A stretch of 38,514 nt of DNA, taken from contig JAKCWW010000607.1 of assembly GCA_026260175.1 (NCBI GenBank), positions 39,997-78,510 of the forward strand, written 5' to 3'. Source of the stretch: Reticulitermes lucifugus. Taxonomy: Eukaryota > Arthropoda > Insecta > Blattodea > Rhinotermitidae. A program made the translations under genes and the position numbers. The notes below the pieces were generated by a model. It made no database searches, was not told where the DNA came from, and saw only the letters and a program-made list of their open reading frames with translations. This document shows positions 1 through 11,267 of this stretch, in pieces (within the stretch, counting starts at the first letter, position 1; every line of letters begins with the position of its first letter).

Positions 1-121
1 CTCTTGTGAATGCGGTAATGAACCTTCGGGTTCCATAAAATGCAGGGAATTTCTTGACTAGCTTAGGACCTTGTTAACTTCTCAAGAAGGACTCTGCTCC
101 ATGGAGTTAGTTAGTTAGTGT
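1..121 (+). mobile_element. LINE-A non-LTR retrotransposon 3' end, cut by window edge
   Basis: From base 3 the sequence reads as the last codons of a LINE reverse-transcriptase ORF (LVNAVMNLRVP) with the stop codon TAA at 36-38. The 3' UTR follows and ends in a GTTAGTTAGTTAG tail at about 106-119. The same coding end, UTR and TTAG tail recur at 4889-5301 (+), 20047-20250 (-) and 38159-38301 (-), which shows a dispersed family. The 5' part lies outside the window, so the copy's length and target duplication cannot be judged. The peptide style matches insect non-LTR elements. The clade is left open. Confidence 0.8.
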
Positions 122-1259
122 GTCTGTCACATGGCACCGTTTCGAAGTTAGAGCTGTCATCTCAGTGTGTACGTCAGAATTAAAAATTCTGTTGGTAACG
201 TAACGCACATATACTTAGGCTTAATCAGTGTCCTGTGTTATTTACGTCTGTACGTGCACACGTATTGAACAGGTCTAAATGATACATACAATATTTTCAC
301 GAATCGAAACTGTGATTAGAGCAGGTAGTCTTAGTTCGGTTTAAGGCGATGTTTGCAATGCGTGAAAATTCAGTGAAGTACCTAGTGTTTCGATTTCTTT
401 AGCATAACGAATTAAATTATCCTACTGGTTCTAAACGGCCCGCGGGCCATTGCTTATTTTCCAATGGTCTATTGTTTTTGTTTTTACTGCCACAAATTCG
501 CATTAAAATTAACCGGTATTCACAAACAAGTACGTTTCGCCAGGTAAGGCTATAGGCAACTGCATTATGGCGCGTGTTGCCAACAGATGTAACGACCGTA
601 ATGCGTCTCGACAGCTTAAGGAAATGCTACGTAGAAATGTATACCACGTATGAAGGTCGGCAACTCAGCTTTCATACGCCTACAGCAGTTTTGTGTTTAC
701 ATAATAGAAGGCTCTAAACATGCACATAAAATACAGGCTGCCCTGTTATTTCTGAACATTTAAACTTAGTCAAATAGGAAACATACGTCTGCCGAACATT
801 CCGTGTTAGCTTCCGTGATCAGGGTCGTCATGAAAGGGATAATTTTATTTGACATAAAAGTGTCGAAACACTGGTGGGAAGAACCAGAAATTGTCCGGTT
901 TTTGAACATACGTTAATCCTTTGGAATTATAAGGATTTGTCATTCAAACGTTTACTGCACGATATGCTACCTTAAGAATTCAGGTTCAATAATGACAGCA
1001 CTTTTTCGCGTCCTTCACATTTTATCATTCGCCGGTACGTATGTATACCGGTGAATGACTAATGCTGTGAGAGAAGGAGATCAGCAAAAAATACAAATAA
1101 AAAAAGATGACTTTAAAATTGATATTAAGGAAATCGGGTGGGAAAATGGGAAGTGGTTTTATCGACGTAATGATAGGGACCGGTGACGGGATCCTGTGTT
1201 CACGGTAACGAAACTGCGAGTTCCATAGAAGGCGGAGACGTTCTTTACAAGCTGAGCTA
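122..1259. other. No identifiable gene or element
   Basis: This AT-rich stretch has no ORF of note and no repeat shared with the rest of the window. A short hairpin at 1026-1057 is listed separately. Confidence 0.6.
1026..1057. repeat. Short inverted repeat (hairpin)
   Basis: CATTCGCCGGTA (1026-1037) and TACCGGTGAATG (1046-1057) pair over 11 of 12 positions across an 8-nt loop. No neighbouring gene suggests a terminator or regulatory role. Confidence 0.55.
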
Positions 1260-1440
1260 TTTTAGAACAGGGGTGCACACATTTTCGAAAGATTTAGGAA
1301 TCACTTCAGAATCTAGGCGCCAGAAAGGTGACATGAAGCAAGTTCCATACTTGGGACTGAAAAAATAATAGGAACCGCCGTACATAATTTAGTTGTCCGG
1401 GCGACCTGGCACTCGGGATTTGAGCATCCCTGCTTTAGAA
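1260..1440 (+). mobile_element. hAT-like MITE, copy 1 (165 bp) with 8-bp target duplication
   Basis: The element spans 1268-1432. It begins CAGGGGTGCACA and ends TGAGCATCCCTG, so the ends are inverted repeats matching at 10 of 12 positions. The 8-mers outside it are TTTTAGAA (1260-1267) and CTTTAGAA (1433-1440), matching at 7 of 8. CAGGGGTG-type ends with 8-bp duplications are the signature of hAT DNA transposons. At 165 bp with no transposase ORF it is a non-autonomous MITE. Relatives lie at 5362, 11268, 21121 and 33576. A short ORF running through it (1183-1368) is incidental. Confidence 0.87.
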
Positions 1441-2861
1441 GCTTCTTCTTCAGTAGGAATCTGCTCTGTGAACTAAATTGGTCTGAAGAGTGATGCAGAT
1501 GAATAAGCTTCATTAAATAAATTAACTAAAAATGTAGAATTTAAGGTTTTTGACGATGACAAAGGAAACAGTGCTGAACATCCACGTGTTTCTAACGTAA
1601 TACTTTGCCGGATTAAAGCACAAATATGATCTTAATGAAGATCTATCCCGAAAGAAAGACAAGGCGTTTTTATTCTAAAAAACTTAGCTTAGGGGATATT
1701 TAAATATGACCGTATTTTCTTAGAGGCATGGGAAAACTTGTGTGTCTAGCTCGGTATATTGTTTTGTGTGGGAACTGTTAAAGATAAAGCTAAAGCCTAT
1801 AGTAATACCAGCGTGTGGCAATCCAGTATTCATTAGATAAAAGGCTGGGTAGGCCCCAGAGTCGGTCTGGACGTTTTGGAGGAGAGAAATATCACTTTGT
1901 CCTGCCGTGTTTCAAAACGCCGAATCTTTCAGCACGTATTCTAGTCACTATCCCGGCTCAGTAAATATATAGAGGTAACAGTCAAATCCACGTAATACTG
2001 CATGTCACACCCAAGTAATATGTCTGTGCAGCTTTACTGTCGGTGTCTGGAAATTGTGTAAGGCCCAAATGGAATGTTATGTTTGTGCTTCAAACCATAT
2101 ATATACAAGCACAGGAAATCAATAAAAAATGTGGCTGTGAAATAGACACAGCCTTGGGTCCAGTTCGTGTAGGATAAATGTAAGAGAAACTATAATAATT
2201 ACGAATTAAAATAATTTTATAGACATATTTCTAAAAAGTAAATGTACATTTATTTTAACCGCACTTGGTGCAAACTTATGGTAATATTCTTGCCAGTCAT
2301 AAATGCGATATTGCCAGTATGCACAAATAACTTTTGAATTGCAGTGAATCTGAAAGAAAAAAGTTCTTTAAATTTACATGACGGTACTTATGCGTTAGCC
2401 ATTTCCGAAGTTGTCCGACAGATATTGCTGAGGTGAAATTGCAGAAGCAAATGCAAGATGTCGTTTTAACCATAGAAACTGACTGCCGTTGCCAATATCC
2501 ATGCAAATAATGAACAAAAATAATTCTCGAAAGCTTGTCATATAATTTACAATGATGCAAAACTTGCTGTTGTCACAGCTACTGGGTTATAAATTGTAAG
2601 AGCACTTACCCATAAAATCAACATAATGAAACGGGAGAAGCGGGAAGTAGAAATTATACTATTTTTTAAAGCAGTGGCCTTTAGACCCTTTGTATCAGTG
2701 GCACGCTTTGTCACTAAATCCGAATTTTTGTGGAATTCCGTAAAGTGTATGTGTATTTTCAGAAATGATAGTTACCTACCTGCTACAGTTGAAGTGCAAA
2801 CAACAGACGTGAAGCCAGATTCGTTCTAAAGAGGAAATGGAGTAGAAGTCTAAAAGAGCAC
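1441..2861. other. No identifiable gene or element
   Basis: AT-rich sequence with short unrecognised ORFs only. A weak 7-bp hairpin (GGCTGTG at 2133-2139 with CACAGCC at 2147-2153) is within chance expectation. Confidence 0.6.
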
Positions 2862-2888
2862 GCACACACACACACACACACACACACA
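2862..2888. repeat. (CA)n microsatellite
   Basis: About 13 uninterrupted CA dinucleotides, a simple repeat likely to vary in length between individuals. Confidence 0.95.
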
Positions 2889-3377
2889 GCATGGCGATCT
2901 CAAGAGCCTAATTTTTTGCTCTTTTTTAGGAAGGAAAATACTCTTAAAATAGAACTTTACCTATTACACAGAAAATTACCCGAATTTGACAATGTGATTG
3001 CACTGTCTTTGCTGTTTTCAAAGTGTTTACTACCTTCGATGGTTGCCTTGAAACTGAAAGTACTAGACTGTCCAAATACATAGGCTATATCACAGCCTGG
3101 CTCTGTGTTTGATGTACTTCAGTTTGCTAGAAAGTTGTCTACTGACGTAACTTGTTCCCCAATGTGATATAAATATTTTATTAAAATCATAAGGGATTTT
3201 CCGATTACATCAGCATTTTCTAGTGAAGGGGCTGACAGTTTCTTTCTCCTTCTGTAAGAAGTGACTAGATAGAATTCTACTCAAAATTCGAAATACCTTA
3301 TCGCGCATTCTCAATGTTGAATACCGCTGCCCTGGAGCGAGTGATGATCATCGAGTTGATCAGAGAACTCTCTGCTG

Positions 3378-3480
3378 TTACGGAAACCGAATTTCAAGTA
3401 CCGTATTCACAAGCCCCTGAGCAAGTTGAATCCAATTAACATTTTCACAGCCAGCTTTTCTCTTACCTGATTTAATATTC
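3378..3480 (-). mobile_element. LINE-A C-terminal remnant, diverged
   Basis: On the minus strand this encodes VNWIQLAQGLVNTVLEIRFP. It aligns with the LINE-A C-terminus at 4889-5301 (VDWIDVAQ ... VVNTVVNLRDP), but the stretch between WIQLAQ and LVNTV is shortened. The 3' UTR below 3378 is only weakly similar to the other copies and has no clear TTAG tail. It is an old, internally deleted copy. Confidence 0.68.
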
Positions 3481-3651
3481 TCCACACATCCAGGCCTCGT
3501 CCTCGGTCTGCAAAAATATTTCCTCTCTCGACGTCTTCGATCAAAACTTTGTATTAATACAGAGTGTTTCATAAAACCTCACCGATATCAAGTGCTTATA
3601 TTTTAAAGCTACTTTAGATGTACAACGATATCAAGTATTAATAAAATGCAG

Positions 3652-3779
3652 TATTCATTGAAATTGGAAGAGAAAGCACTAGATCACACTCTGTGGAGAA
3701 CTCGCTTTGGAAGAGGCTGTGGACCTATCGTAAGACAGACTACGGAATGAATGAATGAGTGAATGAATGAATATTCATT
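3652..3779 (+). mobile_element. LINE-B reverse-transcriptase C-terminus, 5' truncated
   Basis: From about 3660 the plus strand reads LEEKALDHTLWRTRFGRG, then VRQTTE and a TGA stop that lies inside a GAATGA-type tail. The minus strand at 24530-24760 encodes a relative (WRTRVGRG-like, ending RQTT then stop), with about 80% nucleotide identity by eye over the last 90 bases. TATTCATT occurs at 3652-3659 and again at 3772-3779 just after the tail. It could be an 8-bp target duplication, although the GAAT-rich tail weakens that reading. Only the last roughly 30 codons remain. Confidence 0.7.
3743..3772. repeat. (GAAT)n tail repeat
   Basis: Degenerate GAAT/GAGT repeats that follow the LINE-B coding end directly. 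A microsatellite-like 3' tail of this kind is common in some non-LTR retrotransposons. The adjoining ATTCATTC makes a small palindrome with it. Confidence 0.8.
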
Positions 3780-3860
3780 CCTCATTTATGCGATATGACT
3801 TTCGTGCACTGACTCTGCATTTTGAGCAAGAATTCAGAAAGAGTTCTGAAGTGAAATGAT

Positions 3861-4040
3861 TGGAGCCGTGGTGGCTTGGCACGAGCTAGATGATTGGGAT
3901 TCGATTCCTGTCAAGGACACTAAGATTTTGATATCTTACGTCGTCAATAACAACTTCAGTCTCTTGAGGGCTCTTTCCTCGTGGAACGAAGGTCGAGCGA
4001 AACAGGTTACTGCTCTCCATATAGTGCAGGAGTAATTGCT
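3861..4040 (+). mobile_element. Possible tRNA-derived SINE, degraded
   Basis: GGAGCCGTGGTGGCTTGGCACGAGC followed 15 bases later by GGGATTCGATTCCTG resembles a tRNA head with an A box and a B box (consensus GGTTCGANTCC). The body after it (CTCTTGAGGGCTCTTTCC and on) is unlike the other SINEs here. No target duplication or A tail was found. It could be a decayed tRNA pseudogene. Confidence 0.4.
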
Positions 4041-4880
4041 CTGCGGAATTTTATCTTCAATCTCTGAACATCCTAATTAGATGGTGGTAAACATTCGGAT
4101 AATTTAGTACTTTTAAAAGCTGTAAGTTCTATTTTCAGACAACATTAATTGTTTAAACCCCTTGAAGAAGATGCGTTACGAAGGCTACAAATCATTAAAT
4201 AATCTACATTTGGAGGTCGAGCTCTTAGACACTGTTTACCTGGCCCAGTGTTCACCACGTAGCATAAATCGTAGCGACGACGCGCATTGCCCTGTCTAGC
4301 CCCATGCTGAGTCATTCTACTCGTTATCTCGGTGCTGATGCTTCTACACACCATGCAGCATGTCTTCTGACATCATGGGTCACGCATTACATGACGTAAC
4401 TGTGTCAGTTCGTCCTCCGAACGCCACTGTACGTATTTATCAGGTCGTTAATTCTACGTTCCTGTGGAGACGAACGGCCGTAGATCCGGTAGGATGTCAT
4501 GAACTGCTTGGTTTTCCAATCTTCTTGTTCTTATTGAACGTCATGTTGTACTGGACACCACACCTGTAGTGCACTGATGAGGAGGCATATTCGAATCTCG
4601 GTAAACCATTTGGTCTCCCTTAAGACGTTTCAGTCTCTATCCTTGTCTTCTTTACTACCCATTCCTCTCCACTATCCACCGCTTCCACCGTCACCGCCAT
4701 GGCCGATTTTCTTACTGTTCTTCGTAATGAGATAACTACTGCTACTACGAATTATTGCTGGTGTCGACAATCACCACCCACACTGCTACATAAATAAAAG
4801 TTATGGTACGTCTCCAATTCCTTTGCGATTTGTCATCCCATAATTCATTTTGATAATCTCATATCGTAGGGCCTAAGAGG
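4041..4880. other. Unassigned, with a somewhat GC-richer block
   Basis: Bases 4145-4570 are richer in GC than their surroundings and have short ORFs on both strands that match nothing I recognise. This could be a decayed element or an old exon, but no motif supports either. 4620-4800 is pyrimidine-rich. Confidence 0.45.
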
Positions 4881-4888
4881 GCCTAAGC

Positions 4889-5301
4889 AGGAAGAAAAGA
4901 CAGGAGCATGGAGAAAATGGCATAACGAAGAGCTTCAAATATTATTTGGTTGATAAAATCAAGGTGAATGAGATAGGCGATGCATGTGGCATGTATTGAG
5001 GAGAAGAGAAATGCATACACGTTTTTCATGCGGAAACCTGAAGGAAAGAGGCCACTTGGAAGACATAGGCGTAGATGGGCGGATAACGTTAACATAGATC
5101 ATAAATAAATAAGATGGCAGTGTGTGGACTGGATTGACGTGGCTCAGGAAAGTAACAAGTGGCGGGCTGTTGTTAACACGGTAGTGAACCTTCGGGATCC
5201 ATAAAATTCAGGATATTTGTTGACTAGCTGAGGAATTATTAGCTTCTGAAGAAGAATTCTGCTCAATAGAATTAGTTGTTTGGTTACTTATTTAGTTAGT
5301 T
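4889..5301 (+). mobile_element. LINE-A reverse-transcriptase C-terminus and 3' UTR, longest copy
   Basis: This copy preserves the most coding sequence. Upstream fragments read AWRKWHNEELQILFG and, in another frame, IKSR with HVAC nearby. From 5010 one frame gives NAYTFFMRKPEGKRPLGR, HRRRWADNVNID, an internal TAA at 5106-5108, then VDWIDVAQESNKWRAVVNTV and the terminal TAA at 5202-5204. The PEGKRPLGR...RRRW...DWI.LAQ...WRA pattern is the usual C-terminal signature of a common insect non-LTR retrotransposon. A 3' UTR of about 75 bases and a TTAG-rich tail (about 5272-5301) follow. Frame changes and the internal stop show it is dead and 5' truncated. Confidence 0.87.
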
Positions 5302-5361
5302 GTCTCGTAGGACTTGTTTCGTCTACCAAATCTGCTTACACTGAAGTTAAATTTGGTAGCT

Positions 5362-5542
5362 ACTTTATGCAGGATTGCACAAATTTTCCCAAATTCTAGG
5401 AGTCACCTTAAACTCCTGGGCGCCAGAAGGGTGACATGATGCAAATTTCATATCGAAGACCCACAAATATTACGCGCCACCGTACAAAATTTAGTCGCCA
5501 GGGCTACCTGGTTCTCGGAATTTTTGCTCCGCTATATTTATG
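5362..5542 (+). mobile_element. hAT-like MITE, copy 2 (165 bp)
   Basis: The element is 5370-5534. It starts CAGGATTGCACA and its right end GCTCCGCTA is a decayed ACACCCCTG. Flanking 8-mers ACTTTATG (5362-5369) and TATTTATG (5535-5542) match at 6 of 8. The interior follows copy 1 closely, for example CTGGGCGCCAGAA and GCCACCGTACAAAATTTAGT. It lies about 60 bp after the LINE-A tail. Confidence 0.82.
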
Positions 5543-7948
5543 TGCACGAAGTAGTACTGTGGTCTAGTGGCTTATGATTAATGATTATTTCGTCAGTGTC
5601 AGTGCTATTAATTGCAACCTGGACTACAGGAATACGACATTTTTAATAGTAGCTTAGCAGGAAGATCGTCAGGCAAGTTACGTCAGATTGGCAGGGAAAT
5701 ATGTAGGTGTCCTCGTAGGCCTGCTTTAATTATATGGGTAACTTCATTAGTGGTAAGATTAATCTCAGTGTGTGATTTTAATTTAATTTAAAAAGTGTAG
5801 ACTTCAATAACAGAATTTCGGTTAAATAAAACTAACAAATTCAGAATGACAGAAATATTTTCCGCCTGTAAGAAGAAAAGTTCCAAGTTTGCGGAAAGAA
5901 AATTCTGAGGGCTGTGACGTTTGCTGGACTACTAGAGCAATACGGGATTCATTTCACGCTCCCCTCAGGTAATTTATGTGTATGTGTAGGGGCACCCAAG
6001 GGGGCTGTCACTCTGATGGTTATCTTCGTGATATACACAGAAATTTACTGCGGTAGTTAAGACGTAAGATTATTGAAGCGGGGGGCGGGGGGGTCCTGCT
6101 GATCACAGTCAACATGAGAAGCTGCTCCTACTGTCTGCATTACAGTGTGTTCCTTATTTTATAATGGGTATCATTAAGTGGTTTTTAACACCTTCACTTG
6201 GTCAGGTCTATCAACCTTTTGCTTTTTATATCACTGATCTATTTAATCACTACAGGATGACGTTTTACACATTAAATTTTTGTTTACATCTACTCTTTTA
6301 TTGCGTCATATTTATTTGTTGTGTTAACACAAAATCACAAATTTCGAAAATAGAAATTTCAATATGTAATGTAAAGCAAGCCAAGAAATTAAATCCATTT
6401 TTGACGACGCAATATATTGTAACCTCACAGCGTGGGCATGCTTATTATGTGTGATTAGATGAGCAGCACAGTGACCACCCTACCGTGCCCGCTTTGGCCT
6501 TAGAAGAGGAGCTGACCGTTGGACTGGTGTGTTGTCTGATTTTCTTCAGCTCATATAACGAATCGGATGGTTCTTACTTGAAAGCCTTCCATGACGGTCA
6601 CTTCCTTCTCTGCCTTTGCCATTACTATTGTATATCGAGTAGAGGACTGGGTTATGAAGCGCTTGTTCACCTACGAACTGCTCTGTATTAGTCGTAAAAT
6701 ATTCTATAACATTTAAAAACATATAGTCTCATAATTACGAGAAGTTTAACTCCTAGTGCGACATTTTTTTTCTCAATGAATAATTGAAAAGTTTCTTATT
6801 TTAAGGTAATCAAACAATGTGTGCAGAATTAACCAAAGCTGGCATGTTGGTCCCATTCTATGAAGGCTAAAGTGTCACTGCTGATACAGCTCTGATTGGG
6901 AGACAATAGAACATAATTCAGTATTAAAAAGTCTCCTTGAACTTTTGCCTAACATCCCCACATCCTAATAATCTCCTGCCTATTTTACATATTTCTCCTC
7001 TTCCCCCTCCCCCTCTTCCTCATCAGCATTATCATCGTCGTTGTCTTCTTTGTATTTCTCCTCGCTATCACCCATACCAAGCTCAGATGTTCTTTGCCTG
7101 TCGAGCTATAATTAAAATAAAATCTTTATGCAGTCATGTAAATTACTGAGCAGTAAATTACAAATAAACACCGAAGGTATTACCGTATTCCTTATGAGCA
7201 ACATAATAAAATAGAACACGATTTATTGAGCCCTGAAGGCTCTGGCGGTAACCGCTATTACAAATTAAGCTTAACCATTAGTGGTTTATGAGTCTAGGTG
7301 TTACATAATGATGTGATCTAATTTGTGTTATCTAGATGATTGGAAGGAACTATGTCTTCATAATAGAAATCACTAGTGAAAGTTGAACACACAAAACAGC
7401 GCCGTGTGCATAGATTTGGACAGCGGCCAAACAGGCTGAGTTACGGCCTCATTTTGAAAGCTACAACTTAAGAGTTGAACCCACTCTAGTAGTTAATTTA
7501 TAGTTATTAAGTCTCTCCAAAAATTACATATCTAACTTCTTTTTATAGCTCTTTCAGTAGTTTATCAATGTTTTTTATCCCTCGACGCTGTGTTATGCTC
7601 GTCTGTATTTCCTCACAAACCTGAAGTTACCCTTGAACGATTCAGACGAACAAGCAGCACATCTGCCTGCTAATGAAAGACCTTCACTGAAATTCGCACT
7701 CTTTTCATCATAACCTGTTGCTGGTTGTCCGAATTTCTTTACAGCAACATTTTGACTCTCTTATCAAAACTGGTGCCAGTTGGAAATTGTGGTCTAAATT
7801 GAAATTTTAACACTGATGGAATCCAACTGTTTTATTTCATATAAAAAAATTGCATTTTCAGATTTTGACGCTACAAAATTGCCTGTACAAGCGAGCAAGC
7901 TTGGACTAGCCCAGTGCTTACACAGCGTCACATAATGAAAAAGCTGCT
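5543..7948. other. No identifiable gene or element
   Basis: About 2.4 kb with only short unrecognised ORFs. Two G runs at 6080-6093 (six and seven G around one C) are the only marked compositional feature. 6985-7025 is pyrimidine-rich. Confidence 0.55.
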
Positions 7949-8210
7949 TTGCCGAAATTTTTTTGTCGTGAAGGGCCCCGCAGTAGATGCTACGGACGCA
8001 CCGCAGCCTTAAGGATTTTTGTGCAACCCTGTGATGAAAATGAAAAGAAAGATGATTAGTTTTTTTTTAATTTTTCCAAGTAATGGAGCACCGGTGGAAT
8101 GAAATTGGCAGGAGAAAACCGAAGTACTAGGGGGAAAAACCTGTCCCAGTGGCACTTTGTCCACCACAAATCCCACATGGACTGACCCGGAATCGAACTT
8201 GCCGATATTT
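7949..8210 (-). mobile_element. SINE-1 copy with 12-bp target duplication
   Basis: Read on the minus strand, the insertion (7961-8198) opens with a B-box-like GTTCGATTCCGGG. It continues through GATTTGTGGTGGACAAAGTG, a CACTGGGACAGGTTTTTCCC block and a 3' part ending near GTAGCATCTACTGCGGGGCCC and AAAA. The flanks TTGCCGAAATTT (7949-7960) and TTGCCGATATTT (8199-8210) match at 11 of 12, a target duplication from retrotransposition. The A box is missing, so the copy is 5' truncated within its tRNA-like head. It is homologous nearly end to end with 35876-36136. Confidence 0.87.
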
Positions 8211-8597
8211 GCTTTTATTTTGAAGAGGTATGCCGCATTCTGCAAATTCTCTCAAGTTAAAACACCCTGGTATTTTACAAGGAGTTAATGGACAAACCTT
8301 TACTAATGCATGGGACGCGACCCAAGTAGGTATTTCTTGTGGGTCACGTTTGTAGTAATGTTTATTTTAATTTCATTAAATTATTAAAATGACACATTCG
8401 TTATAGCAATTCACGTTTTTTACGCCTATCTTTATTTCTAACTCTTGGGGTCGCAAGACAAAACCAGTGGCCTAATCTGGGTAGCGGCTCAAAGAATTTG
8501 AGATAGGCTGTAATAGACCAAATAAATATAAATATTCTATGTTTGAGGGCAGGACTAAAATAGCCTATCCCTGAAGGTCTACTAGACGTGCACTCTT
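8211..8597. other. No identifiable gene or element
   Basis: AT-rich sequence with no repeat shared elsewhere in the window. Confidence 0.55.
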
Positions 8598-8715
8598 CTT
8601 GGACTATCTTAAAGATGGAGGCAAGAAGCTTCTCCGAAACGTTGGGTACATATCAATCTACACTGCTTCGTATAACAGAAGCCTAGAATCATCAGATATG
8701 AATCCGTTTACACAG
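8598..8715 (+). repeat. Foldback-core family, right half only
   Basis: AAAGATGGAGGCAAGAAGC, then TCCGAAACGTTGGG, resembles the right half of the foldback elements (CTGAAGATG...CGAAACGTCGG). It aligns patchily over about 100 bases with 25765-25880, sharing GATGGAGGCA, CGAAACG and CTAGAATC. No left arm is visible. It may be a related dispersed repeat rather than a true half of a foldback. Confidence 0.5.
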
Positions 8716-9683
8716 AGACTCTACCTATATGATAGACAATGTAACTTCAGTAATAACAACTGTTTAACGATTTCAATTTTAAGGCCTAAGCCTGAGTACA
8801 TGGGACCAGAATAATGATAAATGTACTGGGAATTGTCACTAACGTACCGATCCAAATTAATCTAAATTCGTGATATAGACTATTATTCTGTTATCTTGCC
8901 ACGAGGCCATGTAATTAGTTGTAGACGCACTCTTAAGCATCGATTTAGGACTTCCACTGGAAATCCCGGCACATTTTTCTGAATTGGCGAAAGTTGACAA
9001 CTCAGCGCTATGAAGCTGAACAGCTGGACTTCAATTCAGCGGTTTACTTGGTGGGACTTAGGATAACGTCTGTAGGTTGTTTTGTCTGGCATCTTTATGG
9101 TGTTAGAAGAAGGAAAAGAAACAGGTGTACTGTCGCTTTTAAACTATCATAGAAATGTGTATTACAGGCATATGTAACATATGTCGGTTTGAGTCCTGAA
9201 AATTTCATTTCTGACGAAGTTGTTCTTCCATATACGAGTTCTGATATTCTGACGCAGGATATCGATTGCGGTATTTTCCGTGGTAGTGTATGACTTCCGT
9301 CATAAAAGTTGCTGAATTGAGGTAAAATGTTCCTTTTGGAATAATCGATGACCTGCCACTAAATATAAAAAAAAACACACGTACACTGGGCGCAGCATGC
9401 ATGAACTAGAAGCTGGCGTCATGCGTATCTAGTCAATGTGCCCAGAAATACAGTGACGTCACTGAGACAAAACTGCGTTATTCTTGTAGGCAACACACAG
9501 TAGTGCTATTACGTATTTACACGTATTACGTTTGGCTTGCTGATAAGAACATGTTCATAATTGAGAAAAGGAAATTTTGCTGTTACAGATTTAAGATTTG
9601 TCAAGTATTTTATACATTATTATTTTTTTTACATTTACACAATATTCCTTAGGTATATTCGAAAAATTAATTTGGCCAGATAT
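8716..9683. other. No identifiable gene; one CRE-like palindrome
   Basis: Nothing coding was recognised. The palindrome at 9451-9464 is listed separately. Confidence 0.55.
9451..9464. promoter_or_regulatory. Perfect palindrome containing a CRE (TGACGTCA)
   Basis: CAGTGACGTCACTG is a perfect 14-bp palindrome with the full CREB/ATF consensus site at its centre (9454-9461). No promoter or transcript can be placed beside it, so regulatory function is speculative. Confidence 0.3.
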
Positions 9684-9980
9684 GTGACACAATTGCCGAT
9701 CCCAGTGACCGCGCGATCTAAGGCGTGGGTCTACGACTGCTCGCTTACTGTGATTGTGGGTTCGAATCCTGCCTAGGGCATGGATGTCTGTCTCTTGTGA
9801 GTGTTGTCTGTTTTCAAGTAGAGGTCTCTGCGACGGGCTGGTCCCTCGTCCAGAGGAGTCTACCGAGTGTGGTGTGTCTAAAAAGTGTGTGATCGTGAAG
9901 CCTCGAAAAATGAGGAGGCCTAGGCCCCCAAGGGGCTGTCGAGCCATAGGGGGGAAAAAAAAGAAAAAAGTGACACAATT
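9684..9980 (+). mobile_element. SINE-2, tRNA-derived, with perfect 11-bp target duplication
   Basis: The element (9695-9969) is flanked by identical GTGACACAATT at 9684-9694 and 9970-9980. Its head carries a tRNA-like A-box region (GTGACCGCGCGATCTAAGGC) and B box (GGGTTCGAATCCTGCC). The body is unrelated to tRNA, and the end is A-rich (GGGGGGAAAAAAAAGAAAAA). This is a full SINE layout transcribed by RNA polymerase III. The 140-codon minus-strand ORF over it (9591-10013) is the familiar spurious antisense-SINE ORF. A more decayed copy lies at 20825-21060. Confidence 0.92.
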
Positions 9981-11267
9981 AAGATGCAGTTTATATTTCC
10001 TTAAAGATTTCATATACTTTAACTTTTACATATTATTATTTTATTTTTAAATATTATTGTTATGACTTAACTATACGTATTATCTTGTCAAGCAATACAG
10101 TGACACATTTAGGATATAATTTATTTGCCTTACTGTTTCACATTAATCGAATTGCTTTTATATAGGCCTAATAGTTACTACTTTTGTTAAATTTAGATGG
10201 AAATTTAGTCTGACTAAGTATGAGTTTTGTAACAAAATTGCAGTTATGACAGTGCATTATAAAAAGTGCTAAAACAAAAGACCTTTCGGCAAGAGACGAA
10301 GGTTTAAATTAGTACTTTTTATTTTCAGTAGTATTAAATTGTAAATTATTTGCTGGCGTGTGTTACTTAAAACAAGTAAAGTTTTACTGCTGGGACTGCA
10401 TAATAATTCAGATGTTTTTATTACTATAGCTCCAAGACATTTGATCCTTATATTCTTCAGAAAACAAAAGAGACACGTATTGCATAAAATTGTCATATAA
10501 ACGCTGTAAATATATCCGTGTCTATCGAGTTATGTTCATAAATATATCTGATTAATCTACCGCTCCGTTGGACCAAGCTGTTGCTGTATTCATGTAAATG
10601 TAACTAACATGTCCTTTTTATTTCTTCAGTAACATGCAGGGCTTGTACATGTTCTCTTACTTTATGTGGTGGCATGATGCGCAATTATTTGATGAAGATT
10701 CCATAGGTAACGACATGTGTCAGAATAAGCATGAATTCTGGGTTAATTGAAAAGAGATCAGGTATATTTCTTATTGTATATTCCGCAATACACATGAACA
10801 TCAGTGTTAAATAATAGGCATATATTTTTTATTCCTTTCACCCATTAAGTGTTGTCATGATATATGTACAGGTTCTGATGGGAGAAGTATATTTCCTATT
10901 CACATTAAATTAATTATTTATGGTTTAATCTTAGTCTCTAACTTTAATAAGATTCAAGTGTCAAATCCCTATACGGATGATATATAAGTAACAGCTGGCA
11001 GAATAGGTAGGCCCGAACAGATATCTGAAATCCAAAAAATGATTCTTTCTAGATGACTCAGTGTTTTAGCTTAAGTAAAGTGTAATCCATATATATATAT
11101 ATAGTATATAACCTAGGGCTGACTAGTCTATTTTTATGCACGAAAAACTGCTATTGGCTTTTATGAATGGGGCCACAAGGCGGCAGAATTAAACGGAAGT
11201 TAGAGGTACTTATGTCATTACAGAAGAAATGCTATGTGAAATTGTAATTTAATGTGCCCTTCATAGG
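9981..11267. other. No identifiable gene; short (AT)n
   Basis: Very AT-rich. A short (AT)n run lies at 11089-11102. No ORF or repeat of note was seen. Confidence 0.55.

Noticed and set aside
4145..4569. Paired divergent ORFs in a GC-richer block as exons
   Set aside because: No conserved protein motif and no convincing splice sites; left as unassigned.
8598..8814. 71-codon ORF over the CGAAACG repeat as a coding exon
   Set aside because: The same DNA pattern recurs at 25765-25880 without an open frame, so it is a dispersed repeat.
9695..9780. tRNA gene
   Set aside because: A-box and B-box motifs are present but the arms do not close a cloverleaf. The segment is the head of a SINE with an A tail and target duplication.
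9591..10013. 140-codon minus-strand ORF as a protein gene
   Set aside because: It is the antisense of the SINE-2 insertion and its flanks. The peptide (GRIRTHNHSKRA region) is the well-known spurious product of SINE B-box sequence.
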